This document shows, piece by piece, positions 8,736-18,668 of a stretch of 61,054 bases of DNA (the first letter of the stretch is position 1; every line of letters starts with the position of its first letter). The translations under genes were made by a program, and so were the position numbers. The notes beneath the pieces are model-generated. The model searched no databases and was not told the origin of the DNA. It was given only the letters and a program-made list of their open reading frames with translations. Location of the stretch: the NCBI GenBank assembly GCA_003279445.1, contig QCHT01000010.1:1-61054 (forward strand). The letters are read 5' to 3'. The stretch is from Prochlorococcus sp. AG-402-G10. GTDB lineage: Bacteria; Cyanobacteriota; Cyanobacteriia; PCC-6307; Cyanobiaceae.

Positions 8736-9985
8736 GAATTCCTTTTAATGAACTCAATACCGGACATAAGTTCTCGTGCAAAAATATTTATTTCCGCCTT
8801 AGTAGAAGTAAAACTTAAACTTGCTCTTGCCGTCGAGACTAATCCATAATATTTGTGAAGTGGTTGACAACAATGATGGCCACTCCTTATACAAACATTA
8901 CTTGAATCTAATAATTCTGAGATATCATTAGAGTGTATACCTTTAATATAAAAAGTTGCCAAAGGACCACGATGGCTTTGTTGCTTGGGAGTTGGCCCTA
9001 AAATAGTAATATCTTCAATATTATTAAGTTTTTCAAAAAGATATGCAGTCAATTCTTGTTCATATGAGCTGATGTTTTCTAAACCAATTGATTCAAGATA
9101 TGTGATTGCTTTTGCCATACCAATGGCTTCTCCTATTGCAGGTGTTCCAGCTTCAAATTTGAATGGCAAATCTGCCCAACTGCTTTCTAAGAGAGAAACA
9201 TCTTGAATCATTTCACCTCCTCCAAGAAAAGGAGGCATTGCTTCAAGCATGCTTTCCCTACCCCATAAGAATCCACAACCTGTTGGACCGCAGATTTTGT
9301 GAGAAGAGCCAGCCAAGAAATCAATATTCAATGATGCCACATTGATTTTTTTATGAGCGAGGCTTTGACATGCATCTAATAAAACAAGTGCACCTGCACT
9401 ATGTGCAATTTTGGTAATTTCTTCAATTGGGTTACAGGTACCCAATGTGTTACTGACATGAAGAAGAGCTACGAGTTTTGTGTTTTCATTTATTTTCTTG
9501 TGAAAATCTTCAAGATCTAATTCACCTGTGTCAGTTAGACCTATATAACGCAGGGTACAGCCTGTGCGTTTGGCAAGTAATTGCCAAGGAACAATATTGC
9601 TATGGTGCTCCATTAAAGTAATCAAGATTTCATCTCTTTCTTTGATTTGAGAATTACCCCATGAATATGAAACTAGATTGATTGCTTCTGTTGCATTGCG
9701 AGTGAAAATAATTTCATTGCTTGATTTTGCATTAATAAACTTGGCAGTTATATCTCTCGCGTCTTCAAATGCTTGAGTTGCCTTAGCACTTAATTGGTGC
9801 GCTCCTCGATGAACATTTGCATTTTGAAAACTGTAGTATTTTTTTAATGCTTCAATTACTTGTATAGGTTTTTGACTAGTTGCTGCATGATCTAAATATA
9901 TTAGATTACTTTCTTGATCTTCTTTCTTGCAAAACAAGGGGAAGTCTTTTCTTGTTTCTATTGAAAGATCGCTGACTCGTTTCAT
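8732..9985 (-). CDS. sufS: Cysteine desulfurase SufS
   Basis: PLP enzyme that takes sulfur from cysteine for Fe-S cluster assembly. Visible motifs are the PLP lysine in SSHKICGP and the active-site cysteine region RSGHHCCQP, typical of group II (SufS) desulfurases. The frame is open to 10018, but I chose ATG at 9985. It overlaps the sufD stop in an ATGA arrangement like the one at the sufC-sufD junction, and it gives 417 residues, the usual length. It is the last gene of the sufBCDS operon. No sufE or sufU is adjacent. Confidence 0.96.
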   Translation of the reverse strand: MKRVSDLSIETRKDFPLFCKKEDQESNLIYLDHAATSQKPIQVIEALKKYYSFQNANVHRGAHQLSAKATQAFEDARDITAKFINAKSSNEIIFTRNATEAINLVSYSWGNSQIKERDEILITLMEHHSNIVPWQLLAKRTGCTLRYIGLTDTGELDLEDFHKKINENTKLVALLHVSNTLGTCNPIEEITKIAHSAGALVLLDACQSLAHKKINVASLNIDFLAGSSHKICGPTGCGFLWGRESMLEAMPPFLGGGEMIQDVSLLESSWADLPFKFEAGTPAIGEAIGMAKAITYLESIGLENISSYEQELTAYLFEKLNNIEDITILGPTPKQQSHRGPLATFYIKGIHSNDISELLDSSNVCIRSGHHCCQPLHKYYGLVSTARASLSFTSTKAEINIFARELMSGIEFIKRNS

Positions 9986-11211
9986 TTCTCTGTAAGTTTC
10001 GCTAAATGAGTTTGGCAAGCAGATTGATTTACTTCAATTGGAATATTCTTAATTATGTCATTACAGAAGGCATTAATTAGTAACTCATTAGCTTGTTTGG
10101 TATTAATCCCCCTGCTTTGCAAATAAAAAATTTCTTCATTGGATAATTGACTAATTGTTGCACCATGATTACATTTAACATCATCGGCAATAATCTTTAA
10201 TTGAGGGCTTGTATCAACTTTTGCTTTTGAAGAGAGAAGAAGATTTTTGCTCAACTGTGACGCTTCAGTTTTCTGAGCAATTTTAGGTACTTCGATCATT
10301 CCTTGAAAGATTGAATGAGACTCATCATCTAAAATTGATTTTTGTATTTGCTCTAGGTATCCATTCGGCCCATTAAATTTTACTAGTGAATGTGTCGCTA
10401 ACTCTTGTTTTTGCTTGGCAATTTGAAGCCCTTGGAGCGTAGTTTTTGCATTTCCATAAAGTTGAACTATTTCCTTTTCAAATCTACTCATTGACCATCC
10501 TTTCTGAATACAACTTAGTGAATAATTACTATGCTTTTTTTGTCTTACTAAAATACTTGCTAATAGTTTTGAAGAATCTTTTCCAATTGAAACTATGCCA
10601 TGCTTGACTGTTGCACTATCTCCAACATGAATTTCAATTATATGACTATGGGATACAGAATTAGAACCTTCTATTATTTGCAATATATCAATATTTGAGC
10701 CTTCTTCAACTATTATAATTATTCTAGTTGGTATTAATTCATTCAATGAAGCTAGTATAGCTATCTCTAGAGATTGCTTTTCCTTACCTTTTACTCTAAA
10801 CCCAATTAAGTTATTATTAGAGGCTTCATTAATAGTTTTATTGAAATCATAGGTTTTATTACTAGAAGTAGAGTTCTCAGATAGATAAAGCTTAATTTCT
10901 TGTTCATTAAGCCTTTCAATTCCATTGCCAATACTTGCTTCAAACCTCCCTTCAATATTGAATGAGAGCTTCACTGAACTTTTTCTTGAATCTGGTATGT
11001 TCTTTAATTGCAGTTTTTTATTATTGGAATATAAAGGATGCTTCAAGAATTCGGTTAGCAATGCTGAATTAGTTAGTCTCCATGCTTCAAAAGACTTTTT
11101 TGGGATACCATTCGTTTTTAACTGTTCTCTGGCAAGTATTTGAGTCTGTCTGAACAGACCACAATTAACAGGAATAGAGTCTATCCATGTTGGATAACAG
11201 ATTTTTTTCAT
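9982..11211 (-). CDS. sufD: Fe-S scaffold subunit SufD
   Basis: A 409-residue partner of SufB in the SufBC2D scaffold. The C-terminal SufB/SufD beta-helix fold is recognisable by [14 protein letters not shown] (conserved Cys-His) and the following SRGI...A..LL..AF motif. The N-terminal half is poorly conserved and rich in Asn/Ser/Lys, as usual for SufD. It overlaps sufC upstream (ATGA) and sufS downstream (ATGA), indicating translational coupling. Start ATG at 11211. Confidence 0.95.
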   Translation of the reverse strand: MKKICYPTWIDSIPVNCGLFRQTQILAREQLKTNGIPKKSFEAWRLTNSALLTEFLKHPLYSNNKKLQLKNIPDSRKSSVKLSFNIEGRFEASIGNGIERLNEQEIKLYLSENSTSSNKTYDFNKTINEASNNNLIGFRVKGKEKQSLEIAILASLNELIPTRIIIIVEEGSNIDILQIIEGSNSVSHSHIIEIHVGDSATVKHGIVSIGKDSSKLLASILVRQKKHSNYSLSCIQKGWSMSRFEKEIVQLYGNAKTTLQGLQIAKQKQELATHSLVKFNGPNGYLEQIQKSILDDESHSIFQGMIEVPKIAQKTEASQLSKNLLLSSKAKVDTSPQLKIIADDVKCNHGATISQLSNEEIFYLQSRGINTKQANELLINAFCNDIIKNIPIEVNQSACQTHLAKLTEK

Positions 11212-11987
11212 TCTTTGCTTTCATTGAAAGGGTTTTGAAACGTCTCATAGCCCTTCTGCTCAAGTTCAATCGCAAGTTCTTTCCCGCCAGTTTTAATGAT
11301 CTCTCCATTTTTCATAATATGTACAAAATCTGGCTTGATCTCATTTAATAGGCGTTGATAATGCGTTATCAGAATTGTAGCGCTTTCATTTGAGTGCAAT
11401 TTATTTATACCTGCGGCAACGATTCTTAAAGCATCAATATCTAATCCAGAATCTGTTTCGTCTAAGATTGACACCTCTGGCTCTAGTAAAGCCATTTGAA
11501 GGATTTCATTTCTTTTCTTTTCCCCTCCAGAAAATCCTTCATTTACGCCTCTTTCAAGGAAGTCCTTGTCCATTTTTACTATTTTCAACTTTTCTTCAAT
11601 CCACTCTTCAAATTCAAAAGTATCTAGCTCACTTTTTTGAAGTATTTTTCTCCTTTCATTCACTGCAACTCTTAAAAAATCAATGTTTTTAACACCTGGT
11701 ATTTCTATTGGATATTGAAATCCTAAAAAGACCCCTATGTTTGATCTTTCTTCTGGATCTAATTGTGTTAGATCTTTATTCCTAAAGATAATCTCACCAG
11801 AAGTAATTGTATATTCTGGATGGCCAGCAATCATTTTAGATAAAGTACTTTTGCCACTACCATTGCGTCCCATTAGGGCATGTATTTCACCTTCATAAAC
11901 CTTTAAATTGACACCATTTAATATATCTTTGCCTTCAATTCCTCCGCAAAGATCTTTGATTTCAAGTATTATTTTTTTCTGATTCAT
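11208..11987 (-). CDS. sufC: Fe-S cluster assembly ATPase SufC
   Basis: A 259-residue ABC-type ATPase that drives the SufBC2D scaffold. It has Walker A (GRNGSGKST), the SufC-specific signature [11 protein letters not shown] and Walker B followed by [10 protein letters not shown]. It is soluble, with no membrane domain. It lies 39 bases after sufB and overlaps sufD by 4 bases. Start ATG at 11987. Confidence 0.97.
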   Translation of the reverse strand: MNQKKIILEIKDLCGGIEGKDILNGVNLKVYEGEIHALMGRNGSGKSTLSKMIAGHPEYTITSGEIIFRNKDLTQLDPEERSNIGVFLGFQYPIEIPGVKNIDFLRVAVNERRKILQKSELDTFEFEEWIEEKLKIVKMDKDFLERGVNEGFSGGEKKRNEILQMALLEPEVSILDETDSGLDIDALRIVAAGINKLHSNESATILITHYQRLLNEIKPDFVHIMKNGEIIKTGGKELAIELEQKGYETFQNPFNESKE

Positions 11988-12026
11988 CTTTTAAATAGAT
12001 ACCTTTTTCTTTTTAATTATCATAGT

Positions 12027-13469
12027 TTAACCTACTGTACCTTCTAGCTTAAGTCCTAACAAACTGTCAGCTTCAGAAGCAAATTCCATAGGTAGTTCAT
12101 TAAAAACATCTCGACAAAAGCCGCTAACCATCATTGAAATAGCTTCTTCATTGCTTATGCCTCGGCTTCGCAAGTAAAACAATTGATCTTCTGAGATTTT
12201 CGAGGTACTTGCTTCATGCTCAATATTGCTCTTGATTTGCTTAGAATGCAAATATGGATATGTATTAGCTTCAGCATCATCACCAATTAACAATGAATCA
12301 CACTGGCTATAATTTTTAGCTCCAATTGCTTTCGAGCCAATATGCACTTTCCCTCGATAAGTATTCTTGGAGTGACCTGCACTGATACCTTTACTAATGA
12401 TTGTTGATTTTGTATTTTTACCTATATGAATCATCTTTGTTCCAGTATCTGCTATTTGTTTGTTGTTAGTTAAGGCCACTGAGTAGAATTCACCTGTTGA
12501 ATCTTCCCCTTGTAAAATGCAGCTTGGATACTTCCAAGTTATTGAAGAACCTGTTTCAACTTGAGACCAACTTATTTTGCTTCTCTTTCCTTTGCATTGT
12601 CCTCGCTTAGTGACGAAATTATATATACCACCTACCCCATTTTTATCACCTGCATACCAGTTTTGAACTGTAGAATATTTTATTGATGCGTCATCAAGTG
12701 CAATTAGCTCTACAACAGCAGCATGAAGGGTATTTGTATCAAACATAGGCGCTGTGCATCCTTCTAAATAGCTAACCGATGATCTCTCTTCCGCTATTAT
12801 TAATGTTCTTTCAAATTGGCCTGTGTCCCCAGAATTAATTCTGAAATAAGATGATAATTCCATTGGACATTCAACACCTTTCGGAATATATACAAATGAA
12901 CCATCACTAAATACTGCTGAATTTAAAGCTGCAAAGAAATTATCATTTATAGGTACTACTTTCCCTAAATATTGCTTGACGAGATCTGGATATTCTTCAA
13001 CAGCTTCACTAATTGAGCAAAAAATTACTCCATCTTCTGCTAATTTTTCCTTAAAAGTTGTTGCGATAGAAACACTATCAAATACAGCATCTACTGCGAC
13101 ATTTGATAATCTTTTTTGTTCATTGAGAGGGATTCCTAGCTTGTCAAAAGTTTCTAATATTTCTGGATCTACTTCATCCAAACTTTTTTTCTTTTCTATA
13201 CCCTTAGGGGCCGAATAATAGATGATATCTTGATAATCTATGTCTGGATAATTTAGATCAGCCCATTTAGGCTCATCCATCATTTTCCATTGCTTGTATG
13301 CTTTTAGACGAAAATCTAATAAAAATTCAGGTTCTTTTTTTTTCTTTGAAATTAATCGAATAATATCTTCATTGATACCCTTTGGAATTTTCTCAGACTC
13401 AATTTGAGTAAGAAAACCATATTTATATTCTTTCTCCAAAACTTTGGAGACGGTACTGTTCTTAGTCAT
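12027..13469 (-). CDS. sufB: Fe-S scaffold subunit SufB
   Basis: The 480-residue core scaffold on which Fe-S clusters are built. Full length, with the conserved stretches [27 protein letters not shown] and [11 protein letters not shown], and no intein. First gene of the sufBCDS operon, so the operon promoter should lie in the 81 bases between it and the divergent gene at 13551. In many cyanobacteria the divergent gene is the repressor sufR; here it is not. Start ATG at 13469. Confidence 0.97.
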   Translation of the reverse strand: MTKNSTVSKVLEKEYKYGFLTQIESEKIPKGINEDIIRLISKKKKEPEFLLDFRLKAYKQWKMMDEPKWADLNYPDIDYQDIIYYSAPKGIEKKKSLDEVDPEILETFDKLGIPLNEQKRLSNVAVDAVFDSVSIATTFKEKLAEDGVIFCSISEAVEEYPDLVKQYLGKVVPINDNFFAALNSAVFSDGSFVYIPKGVECPMELSSYFRINSGDTGQFERTLIIAEERSSVSYLEGCTAPMFDTNTLHAAVVELIALDDASIKYSTVQNWYAGDKNGVGGIYNFVTKRGQCKGKRSKISWSQVETGSSITWKYPSCILQGEDSTGEFYSVALTNNKQIADTGTKMIHIGKNTKSTIISKGISAGHSKNTYRGKVHIGSKAIGAKNYSQCDSLLIGDDAEANTYPYLHSKQIKSNIEHEASTSKISEDQLFYLRSRGISNEEAISMMVSGFCRDVFNELPMEFASEADSLLGLKLEGTVG

Positions 13470-13550
13470 GGCTTTAGAAAGCGCTACCCATTTCGGGCAA
13501 AAATGACATCTTTCTCTTAGGTTACATCTTATACACCCATTTTATCTTTT

Positions 13551-13925
13551 ATGTACGGACAGTCGGATGGATATGTTGATAGTCCATTGACTCTTCAGGA
13601 GATTCAAAAAATTGATTCAAGAAGCATTTCTTCTCAAGAAAAGCATTATTTGCGCTTGCTGGCGCATTCGTTGTTTACCTTTCAATCGATTTCCAATACT
13701 TTAGATTCGCCTGATTGCCAATTATTACCGAATAAAGAACAGTGCCTGGAGTGGCTGATTCTAAAAAAAGGTTTTAATAAGGAGGATTCCTTTGTACCTG
13801 TTTTTTTGGAACAATTGAATATAGCTGCTCATCAGTTGGAAGTCTTAGGGAAACATTATTCGGTACCTCCTTTGGAATTATCTTTAGATCAATTGATTGA
13901 TTTTTTTGAAATGGTTGCTTCATAA
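13551..13925 (+). CDS. Unrecognised 124-residue protein divergent from sufB
   Basis: I do not recognise this family. The product is acidic to neutral and mostly helical by eye, with no membrane segment, no helix-turn-helix and no CxxC clusters. Notable segments are SSQEKHYLRLLAHSLFTFQSI and LEQLNIAAHQLEVLGKHYSVPPLELSLDQLIDFFEM. The start ATG at 13551 lies 81 bases from the sufB start, so the two promoters share one short region. It occupies the place where sufR is often found, but nothing in the sequence shows it is a DNA-binding regulator or an Fe-S protein. It is probably real, given its length, its good start and the gap-free context. Confidence 0.75.
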   Translation: MYGQSDGYVDSPLTLQEIQKIDSRSISSQEKHYLRLLAHSLFTFQSISNTLDSPDCQLLPNKEQCLEWLILKKGFNKEDSFVPVFLEQLNIAAHQLEVLGKHYSVPPLELSLDQLIDFFEMVAS

Positions 13926-14240
13926 GTCAGAATATAATCATCTAGAAAGCTGTCTTTTTGGGTCCAACCATCTGTGATCCCAAAGAAAAATGGTTCAATC
14001 ACATTTGGGAAAGTTGCGCTGAAAAGATCTCTTTCACTGCTTGTCTATGTGCCAATAGGCCCTATATTTTTTTTTAGGCATTTATTAAACCCACCTTTGA
14101 TAGCAAGTCTTTTCGCTTGTGTGCCAACTTTTGCATTGTTAGGCTGTAGTCAGTAGATCCTGACTACAGCCACGAAAAACTTCCAATAAGAGGAAAATCA
14201 GAACATACTGATCCCGAACAAAAACGGAGGTTCTAAAAGC
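13926..14240 (+). promoter_or_regulatory. Structured 315-base leader upstream of the DUF4912 gene
   Basis: No convincing gene. It holds interleaved complementary segments at 13966-14010 (AACCA, TGTGA, TCCCAAA, then TGGTT, TCACA, TTTGGGA in the same order). It also holds a perfect 12-base-pair hairpin at 14142-14171 and a Shine-Dalgarno sequence GGAGGT at 14226-14231, 9 bases before the GTG start at 14241. A 60-codon open frame at 13974-14156 has no supporting features. A small RNA or a regulated 5' UTR is possible; I cannot match a known Rfam-type family. Confidence 0.45.
14142..14171 (+). repeat. Perfect 12-bp inverted repeat (hairpin)
   Basis: GGCTGTAGTCAG at 14142-14153 and CTGACTACAGCC at 14160-14171 flank a 6-base loop TAGATC. 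The stem is half GC, strong for this AT-rich genome. No T-run follows on either strand, so it does not look like a normal intrinsic terminator. It ends 69 bases before the DUF4912 start. Confidence 0.8.
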
Positions 14241-15350
14241 GTGGCCCAAGATAGAGAAGTAATGTCACGTTTAACCCTTCGCCAGCTGCGGATTAAAGCA
14301 AGTGAATTAAGTATTCCGCTTTACAGTAGAAAATCAAAAGCATCGTTGGTAAAAGAGATTGCTTTATATCAAGAAAGAAAAGAAGCTGAGAAAAATTTAT
14401 TGTCTTTTACCGGTCTTAAATCATCTAAGGAAAATTTCTCTGATTCTTTTTCTCCCGCAATCAAACATACAAGAGTTGTTTTTCTTCCTAGAGATCCTGA
14501 ATGGGCATATGTGTTTTGGGAAATTTCTGAAGCCGATCGTAAGCGGGCTCAATCTCAAGGTGCTAGCCGCTTGGCTTTACGTTTGTCAGATGTAACCGAT
14601 ATGCAAAATGGTGAACAGTATGCAGGAACTCTGCGAGAGGTAGTTGTTGATAGCCATAGTACAGAATGGTATTTGCCTATTCCTCTTGGTGATCGAGATT
14701 ATAAGGTCGAACTTGGATATCGTTTTGGTGCTCAATGGATTTCCTTGGCAATATCTTCCCCGGCAAGGGTTCCATCACTGCGACCTAGCAATCAAGTGCT
14801 TGATCAATTTGTTCCCTTTAGCCTGGATGCAGCTCCAAGTAATGATGTTCTTGAACAAGAAGAAAGTTCCCTTTTACCTGACCAACGTGATAGCGGTTTA
14901 CATGAACGCTTATACCAAACAGCAACAACAAATTTCCGTAAATCGAGAATAGGTTCTGAAGAGTTTCAAGAAAGAGTCAATTCTGACTCTTCGTTGGAGG
15001 GAGTGAATACCTCGGGCTCTGGTTTATGGGCTAGCGGAAGAAATGAATCAGGTATCGGTGGAATTGAACCAAGAGAGCGTGCTTTTTGGTTGATTGCTGA
15101 TGCTGAATTAATTGTTTATGGTTCTACTGACCCGTCTGCCAAATTGCAGATTGGTGGTGAAGATGTACCTTTGGCCTCTGATGGAACTTTTAGATTACAA
15201 GTTCCTTTTAGAGATGGAGTCCAAAATTACCTTATTGAGGCTACAGACTCTACTGGTGATCAAAAGCGAAATATTACTATGAAATTCGAACGTGTTACTC
15301 CTCAAGACAATACAAACCCAATAGATAAAGCGAAGTCAGAATGGTTTTAA
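14241..15350 (+). CDS. DUF4912 domain protein with SAP/Rho-N-like N-terminus
   Basis: A 369-residue protein. Residues 8-45 (LTLRQLRIKASELSIPLYSRKSKASLVKEI) resemble the helix-extended-loop-helix of SAP or Rho N-terminal domains, often nucleic-acid binding. Residues about 75-190 form DUF4912, with RVVFLPRDPEWAYVFWEI and the later DYKVELGYR segment. After a polar linker, residues 275-350 form a beta-rich region (GSTDPSAKLQIGG...LPL-type repeat) like the second conserved part of cyanobacterial DUF4912 proteins. Function unknown. The start is GTG at 14241, with a good GGAGGT ribosome site at 14226-14231, unusual in this window. The long structured leader suggests post-transcriptional control. Confidence 0.88.
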   Translation: MAQDREVMSRLTLRQLRIKASELSIPLYSRKSKASLVKEIALYQERKEAEKNLLSFTGLKSSKENFSDSFSPAIKHTRVVFLPRDPEWAYVFWEISEADRKRAQSQGASRLALRLSDVTDMQNGEQYAGTLREVVVDSHSTEWYLPIPLGDRDYKVELGYRFGAQWISLAISSPARVPSLRPSNQVLDQFVPFSLDAAPSNDVLEQEESSLLPDQRDSGLHERLYQTATTNFRKSRIGSEEFQERVNSDSSLEGVNTSGSGLWASGRNESGIGGIEPRERAFWLIADAELIVYGSTDPSAKLQIGGEDVPLASDGTFRLQVPFRDGVQNYLIEATDSTGDQKRNITMKFERVTPQDNTNPIDKAKSEWF

Positions 15351-15371
15351 CACCTTTCCCAACTGACTAAA

Positions 15372-15542
15372 ATGGAACGTTGGTTTGTAGCAATTACTCC
15401 TATTGCAGGTGCGTTAGCTTTTCCTTTAGCAGTTCCTATTGTTATTAGTCGCTTTGGAATTAGTTATGGGGTTATTGCTGCTTTAGTTATGAGTACCCTA
15501 TGGTTTGTTCTCATGCTTCGCACTTCAGAGATGCCTCACTGA
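15372..15542 (+). CDS. Small two-helix membrane protein (56 aa)
   Basis: A short open frame from ATG 15372 to TGA 15540-15542. The product begins MERWFVAITP and has two hydrophobic stretches (about residues 5-27 and 29-50) split by SRFGISYG, ending in the polar tail RTSEMPH. It fits in the 248-base gap between DUF4912 and pgm on the same strand, 21 bases after the DUF4912 stop. The hydrophobic pattern and clean start make it likely real. I do not recognise the family. Confidence 0.65.
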   Translation: MERWFVAITPIAGALAFPLAVPIVISRFGISYGVIAALVMSTLWFVLMLRTSEMPH

Positions 15543-15598
15543 AATCAGTTTTAGTGAAGTCCTTTCTGATAGTTTTTTTCTTAAGATGCGGTTAACTA

Positions 15599-17260
15599 AT
15601 GTCGTCAAAAGAGCTTTCATCAGAACATAAGCTTGTAAGGGTTTGCTTGGACAATCCTTTTACTGATCAGAAACCTGGCACTTCAGGTCTTCGTAAAAGT
15701 ACAAAGCATTTTCAACAATCTAATTACTTAGAAAGCTTTGTAGAAGCAATTCTTCAGACTCTTCCTGGAATAGAAGGAGGAGTTCTAGTACTAGGAGGGG
15801 ATGGTCGCTTTGGAAATAAACATGGTATAGATGTAATTATTCGCATGGCTGCAGCGCATCGTGTCAAAAAGATCATTACAACTGTTGATGGAATTCTTTC
15901 CACTCCTGCTGCTTCTCATTTGATTAGAACTGAGAAAGCAGTAGGTGGAATTATTCTTTCAGCTAGTCACAACTCTGGAGGACCTGATGGAGATTTTGGA
16001 GTCAAAATCAATGGACCTAATGGTGGCCCTGCAGCTGAATCATTGACAGATGCGATTTATGCAAAAACAACAAAACTTGATCAATATTTGATACTTAACA
16101 ATGAATCGATTCCATTAGATAACCCTGGAACATATTCTATTTCTACTACAAATATTGAGGTTATAAATGGTATTGATGCGTATGTGGAGTTAATGCAAAA
16201 GATTTTTGACCTTGATCAAATTAGAGATTTTTTAAGTAATGACTTCTTGATGGCATTTGATGCTCTTAATGCCGTGACTGGTCCTTATGCAATTCGATTA
16301 TTTGAAGGTCTCTTAGGTACTCCATCTGGAACTGTTCGGAATGGAGTTCCTTTAGAGGATTTTGGAGGCTGTCATCCTGATCCAAATCTGACTTATGCAA
16401 AAGATATAGCTTCGTTACTTTTGGAAGGGCAAGACTATGCGTTTGGAGCTGCTTGTGATGGGGATGGAGATCGAAATATGATTTTAGGACGTAAGTGTTT
16501 TGTTAATCCAAGCGATAGTCTTGCTCTCCTAACCGCTAATGCAACCTGTGCTCCTGCTTACTCTAATGGATTAGTAGGTGTTGCTCGATCAATGCCAACT
16601 AGCTCTGCTGTTGATGTGGTTGCGAAAGCTCTAGGAATAGACTGCTTTGAAACCCCTACAGGGTGGAAATTCTTCGGAAATCTTTTGGACTCTGGTCAGA
16701 TTACTCTTTGTGGTGAAGAAAGTTTCGGTACAGGGAGTAATCATGTCAGAGAAAAAGATGGTATTTGGGCAGTACTTTTCTGGTTACAGATCTTGGCTCG
16801 TAAAAAGTGTTCAGTACAAACGCTAATGAATCAACATTGGAGTCGTTTTGGACGTCATTATTATTCTCGCCATGATTATGAATCAATAGCTAGCGAAAAA
16901 GCTCAGGATTTGTACACCAGAGTTGAATCTCTTTTACCTTCAATAATTGGTAGTTCATTTGCATCTAATAAAGTTGCTGCTGCTGACAATTTTACTTATA
17001 ACGATCCTGTTGATGGTTCAATCACTAATCGCCAAGGTTTGCGGATTCTTCTTGATGATGGTAGTAGGGTCGTTTTGCGTTTATCTGGAACTGGTACTCA
17101 AGGTGCTACTTTAAGGGTTTATTTAGAACGCTATATTTCTTCAAACGGTAATTTAACGCAAGATCCTCAAAAGGCACTTGCAGAATTAATCCAGGCTATT
17201 GATTCCTTTGCAGAAATTACTAAACGAACTGGGATGAAAAGACCGACTGTTATTACTTGA
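15599..17260 (+). CDS. pgm: Phosphoglucomutase (alpha-D-glucose phosphate-specific)
   Basis: Interconverts glucose 1-phosphate and glucose 6-phosphate, linking glycogen and sugar-nucleotide synthesis to central carbon flow. The 553-residue product has the four-domain mutase layout. It opens with KPGTSGLRK, carries the phosphoserine loop SASHNSGG (Ser123), the metal-binding DGDGDRN, the sugar-binding GEESFG and the phosphate-binding RLSGTGTQG near the C-terminus. Full length for this class. Start ATG at 15599. Confidence 0.96.
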   Translation: MSSKELSSEHKLVRVCLDNPFTDQKPGTSGLRKSTKHFQQSNYLESFVEAILQTLPGIEGGVLVLGGDGRFGNKHGIDVIIRMAAAHRVKKIITTVDGILSTPAASHLIRTEKAVGGIILSASHNSGGPDGDFGVKINGPNGGPAAESLTDAIYAKTTKLDQYLILNNESIPLDNPGTYSISTTNIEVINGIDAYVELMQKIFDLDQIRDFLSNDFLMAFDALNAVTGPYAIRLFEGLLGTPSGTVRNGVPLEDFGGCHPDPNLTYAKDIASLLLEGQDYAFGAACDGDGDRNMILGRKCFVNPSDSLALLTANATCAPAYSNGLVGVARSMPTSSAVDVVAKALGIDCFETPTGWKFFGNLLDSGQITLCGEESFGTGSNHVREKDGIWAVLFWLQILARKKCSVQTLMNQHWSRFGRHYYSRHDYESIASEKAQDLYTRVESLLPSIIGSSFASNKVAAADNFTYNDPVDGSITNRQGLRILLDDGSRVVLRLSGTGTQGATLRVYLERYISSNGNLTQDPQKALAELIQAIDSFAEITKRTGMKRPTVIT

Positions 17261-17294
17261 ATAGTTTGCTTAACAACTTCTTTATTTAATTATT

Positions 17295-18629
17295 TTGAGT
17301 CAGGATTTATTTTCTTTTCATACTGATGAAGAGTTGCAGAAAAATGCTCCTCTAGCGGATAGATTACGCCCAAGAACCATTGATGAATTTGTTGGTCAAC
17401 ACGCCATTCTATCTAAAGGTCGATTGTTAAGACGTGCTATAGAGGCTGATCGCGTTGGGAATCTTCTTTTACATGGCCCTCCCGGTGTCGGAAAAACAAC
17501 CCTTGCAAAAATTATTGCCTCTAATACTCGTTCGCACTTCAGTACAATTAATGCTGTTTTAGCAGGTATTAAGGAACTTAGGAAAGAAGTTGATGATGCT
17601 CGTGAAAGATTAGGTAGATATGGACTACAAACGATTCTTTTTCTTGATGAGGTTCATCGCTTTAATAGTGCACAACAAGATGCATTGTTGCCATGGGTAG
17701 AAAATGGAACATTTGTTTTGATTGGAGCAACTACAGAGAATCCTTTCTTTGAGGTTAATAAGGCCTTAGTAAGTCGGTCTAGAATTTTTCGCTTAATTCC
17801 AATAGAAGCTGTTGATCTACACAAACTTCTTCATCGAGCTTTGACCGATACTAAAAGAGGATTTGGTAGCAAAAATATTAATTTGAGCAAAGATGCAGCG
17901 AATCATCTAGTAAATGTAGCCAATGGAGATGCTAGATGTTTACTTAATGCGCTTGAATTAGCTGTTGAAACAACCTTTCCTGATGAGAAAGGTGTAATAG
18001 AGATTAATCTTCAAACTGCTGAAGAATCGATCCAACAGAGAGCTATCCTCTACGACAAACAAGGTGATGCTCATTTTGACACTATTAGTGCATTTATAAA
18101 ATCTTTGCGAGGCTCTGATGTAGATGCATCATTGTTCTGGATGGCACGGATGCTGGAGGCAGGAGAAAATCCTAAATATATTTTCAGGAGAATGCTCATT
18201 GCCGCAGCCGAAGATGTTGGCTTAGCAGATCCGCAAGCAATAGTTGTTGTTCAGTCTTGTGCTGATGCTTTTGATCGAGTGGGATTACCTGAAGGAATTT
18301 ATTTTTTGTCTCAAGCTGCTCTTTATTTGTCATGTGCTGAAAAAAGCAATAGTGCGTCAGCCATTTTTGAAGCACAACGGGCAGTGAGAGATTCACGAAA
18401 ACAAGATGTACCTGCACATCTACGTGACTCTCATAGGGATGCTTCTCATTCAGGAGATGGCATTGGTTATCGTTACCCTCATGATTTTGCGAATAATTGG
18501 GTTGACCAGAATTATTTACCTAATGAACTTTTGCAAAGGACTTTTTGGAAACCAAGCTTGAATGGCTGGGAAAATTATAGGAGCGAAAAATTACGTAAAT
18601 TAAAAAACCGCTTGGATGGAGATCAGTGA
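17295..18629 (+). CDS. rarA: Replication-associated recombination protein A (AAA ATPase)
   Basis: A 444-residue RarA/MgsA family clamp-loader-like ATPase that acts at stalled replication forks. Visible are PLADRLRPRTIDEFVGQ, Walker A GPPGVGKTT, Walker B ILFLDEVHRF, sensor 1 IGATTENP and the C-terminal tetramer domain with VGLADPQA and the YPHDFANNWV end segment. The start is TTG at 17295, giving the usual N-terminus; no ribosome site is visible. It follows pgm by 34 bases and converges with the PPTase gene. Confidence 0.94.
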   Translation: MSQDLFSFHTDEELQKNAPLADRLRPRTIDEFVGQHAILSKGRLLRRAIEADRVGNLLLHGPPGVGKTTLAKIIASNTRSHFSTINAVLAGIKELRKEVDDARERLGRYGLQTILFLDEVHRFNSAQQDALLPWVENGTFVLIGATTENPFFEVNKALVSRSRIFRLIPIEAVDLHKLLHRALTDTKRGFGSKNINLSKDAANHLVNVANGDARCLLNALELAVETTFPDEKGVIEINLQTAEESIQQRAILYDKQGDAHFDTISAFIKSLRGSDVDASLFWMARMLEAGENPKYIFRRMLIAAAEDVGLADPQAIVVVQSCADAFDRVGLPEGIYFLSQAALYLSCAEKSNSASAIFEAQRAVRDSRKQDVPAHLRDSHRDASHSGDGIGYRYPHDFANNWVDQNYLPNELLQRTFWKPSLNGWENYRSEKLRKLKNRLDGDQ

Positions 18630-18668
18630 ATCAAAAATTATAGGAGGGATAAAGTAAGTTGTTTTTTC

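Noticed and set aside
9986-10018. N-terminal extension of SufS by 11 residues
   Set aside because: ATG at 9985 in an ATGA overlap with sufD gives the standard protein; the extension is a reading-frame remnant.
13991-14003. GGTTCAATC resembling a tRNA T-loop
   Set aside because: No matching acceptor, D or anticodon stems around it, so no tRNA gene.
13974-14156. 60-codon open frame in the DUF4912 leader
   Set aside because: Hydrophobic and Cys-containing but with no ribosome site or known motif, and it runs through RNA-structure-like repeats.
14359-14952. Two frames of 78 and 102 codons inside the DUF4912 gene
   Set aside because: Shadow frames of a well-supported gene; composition looks like out-of-phase coding.
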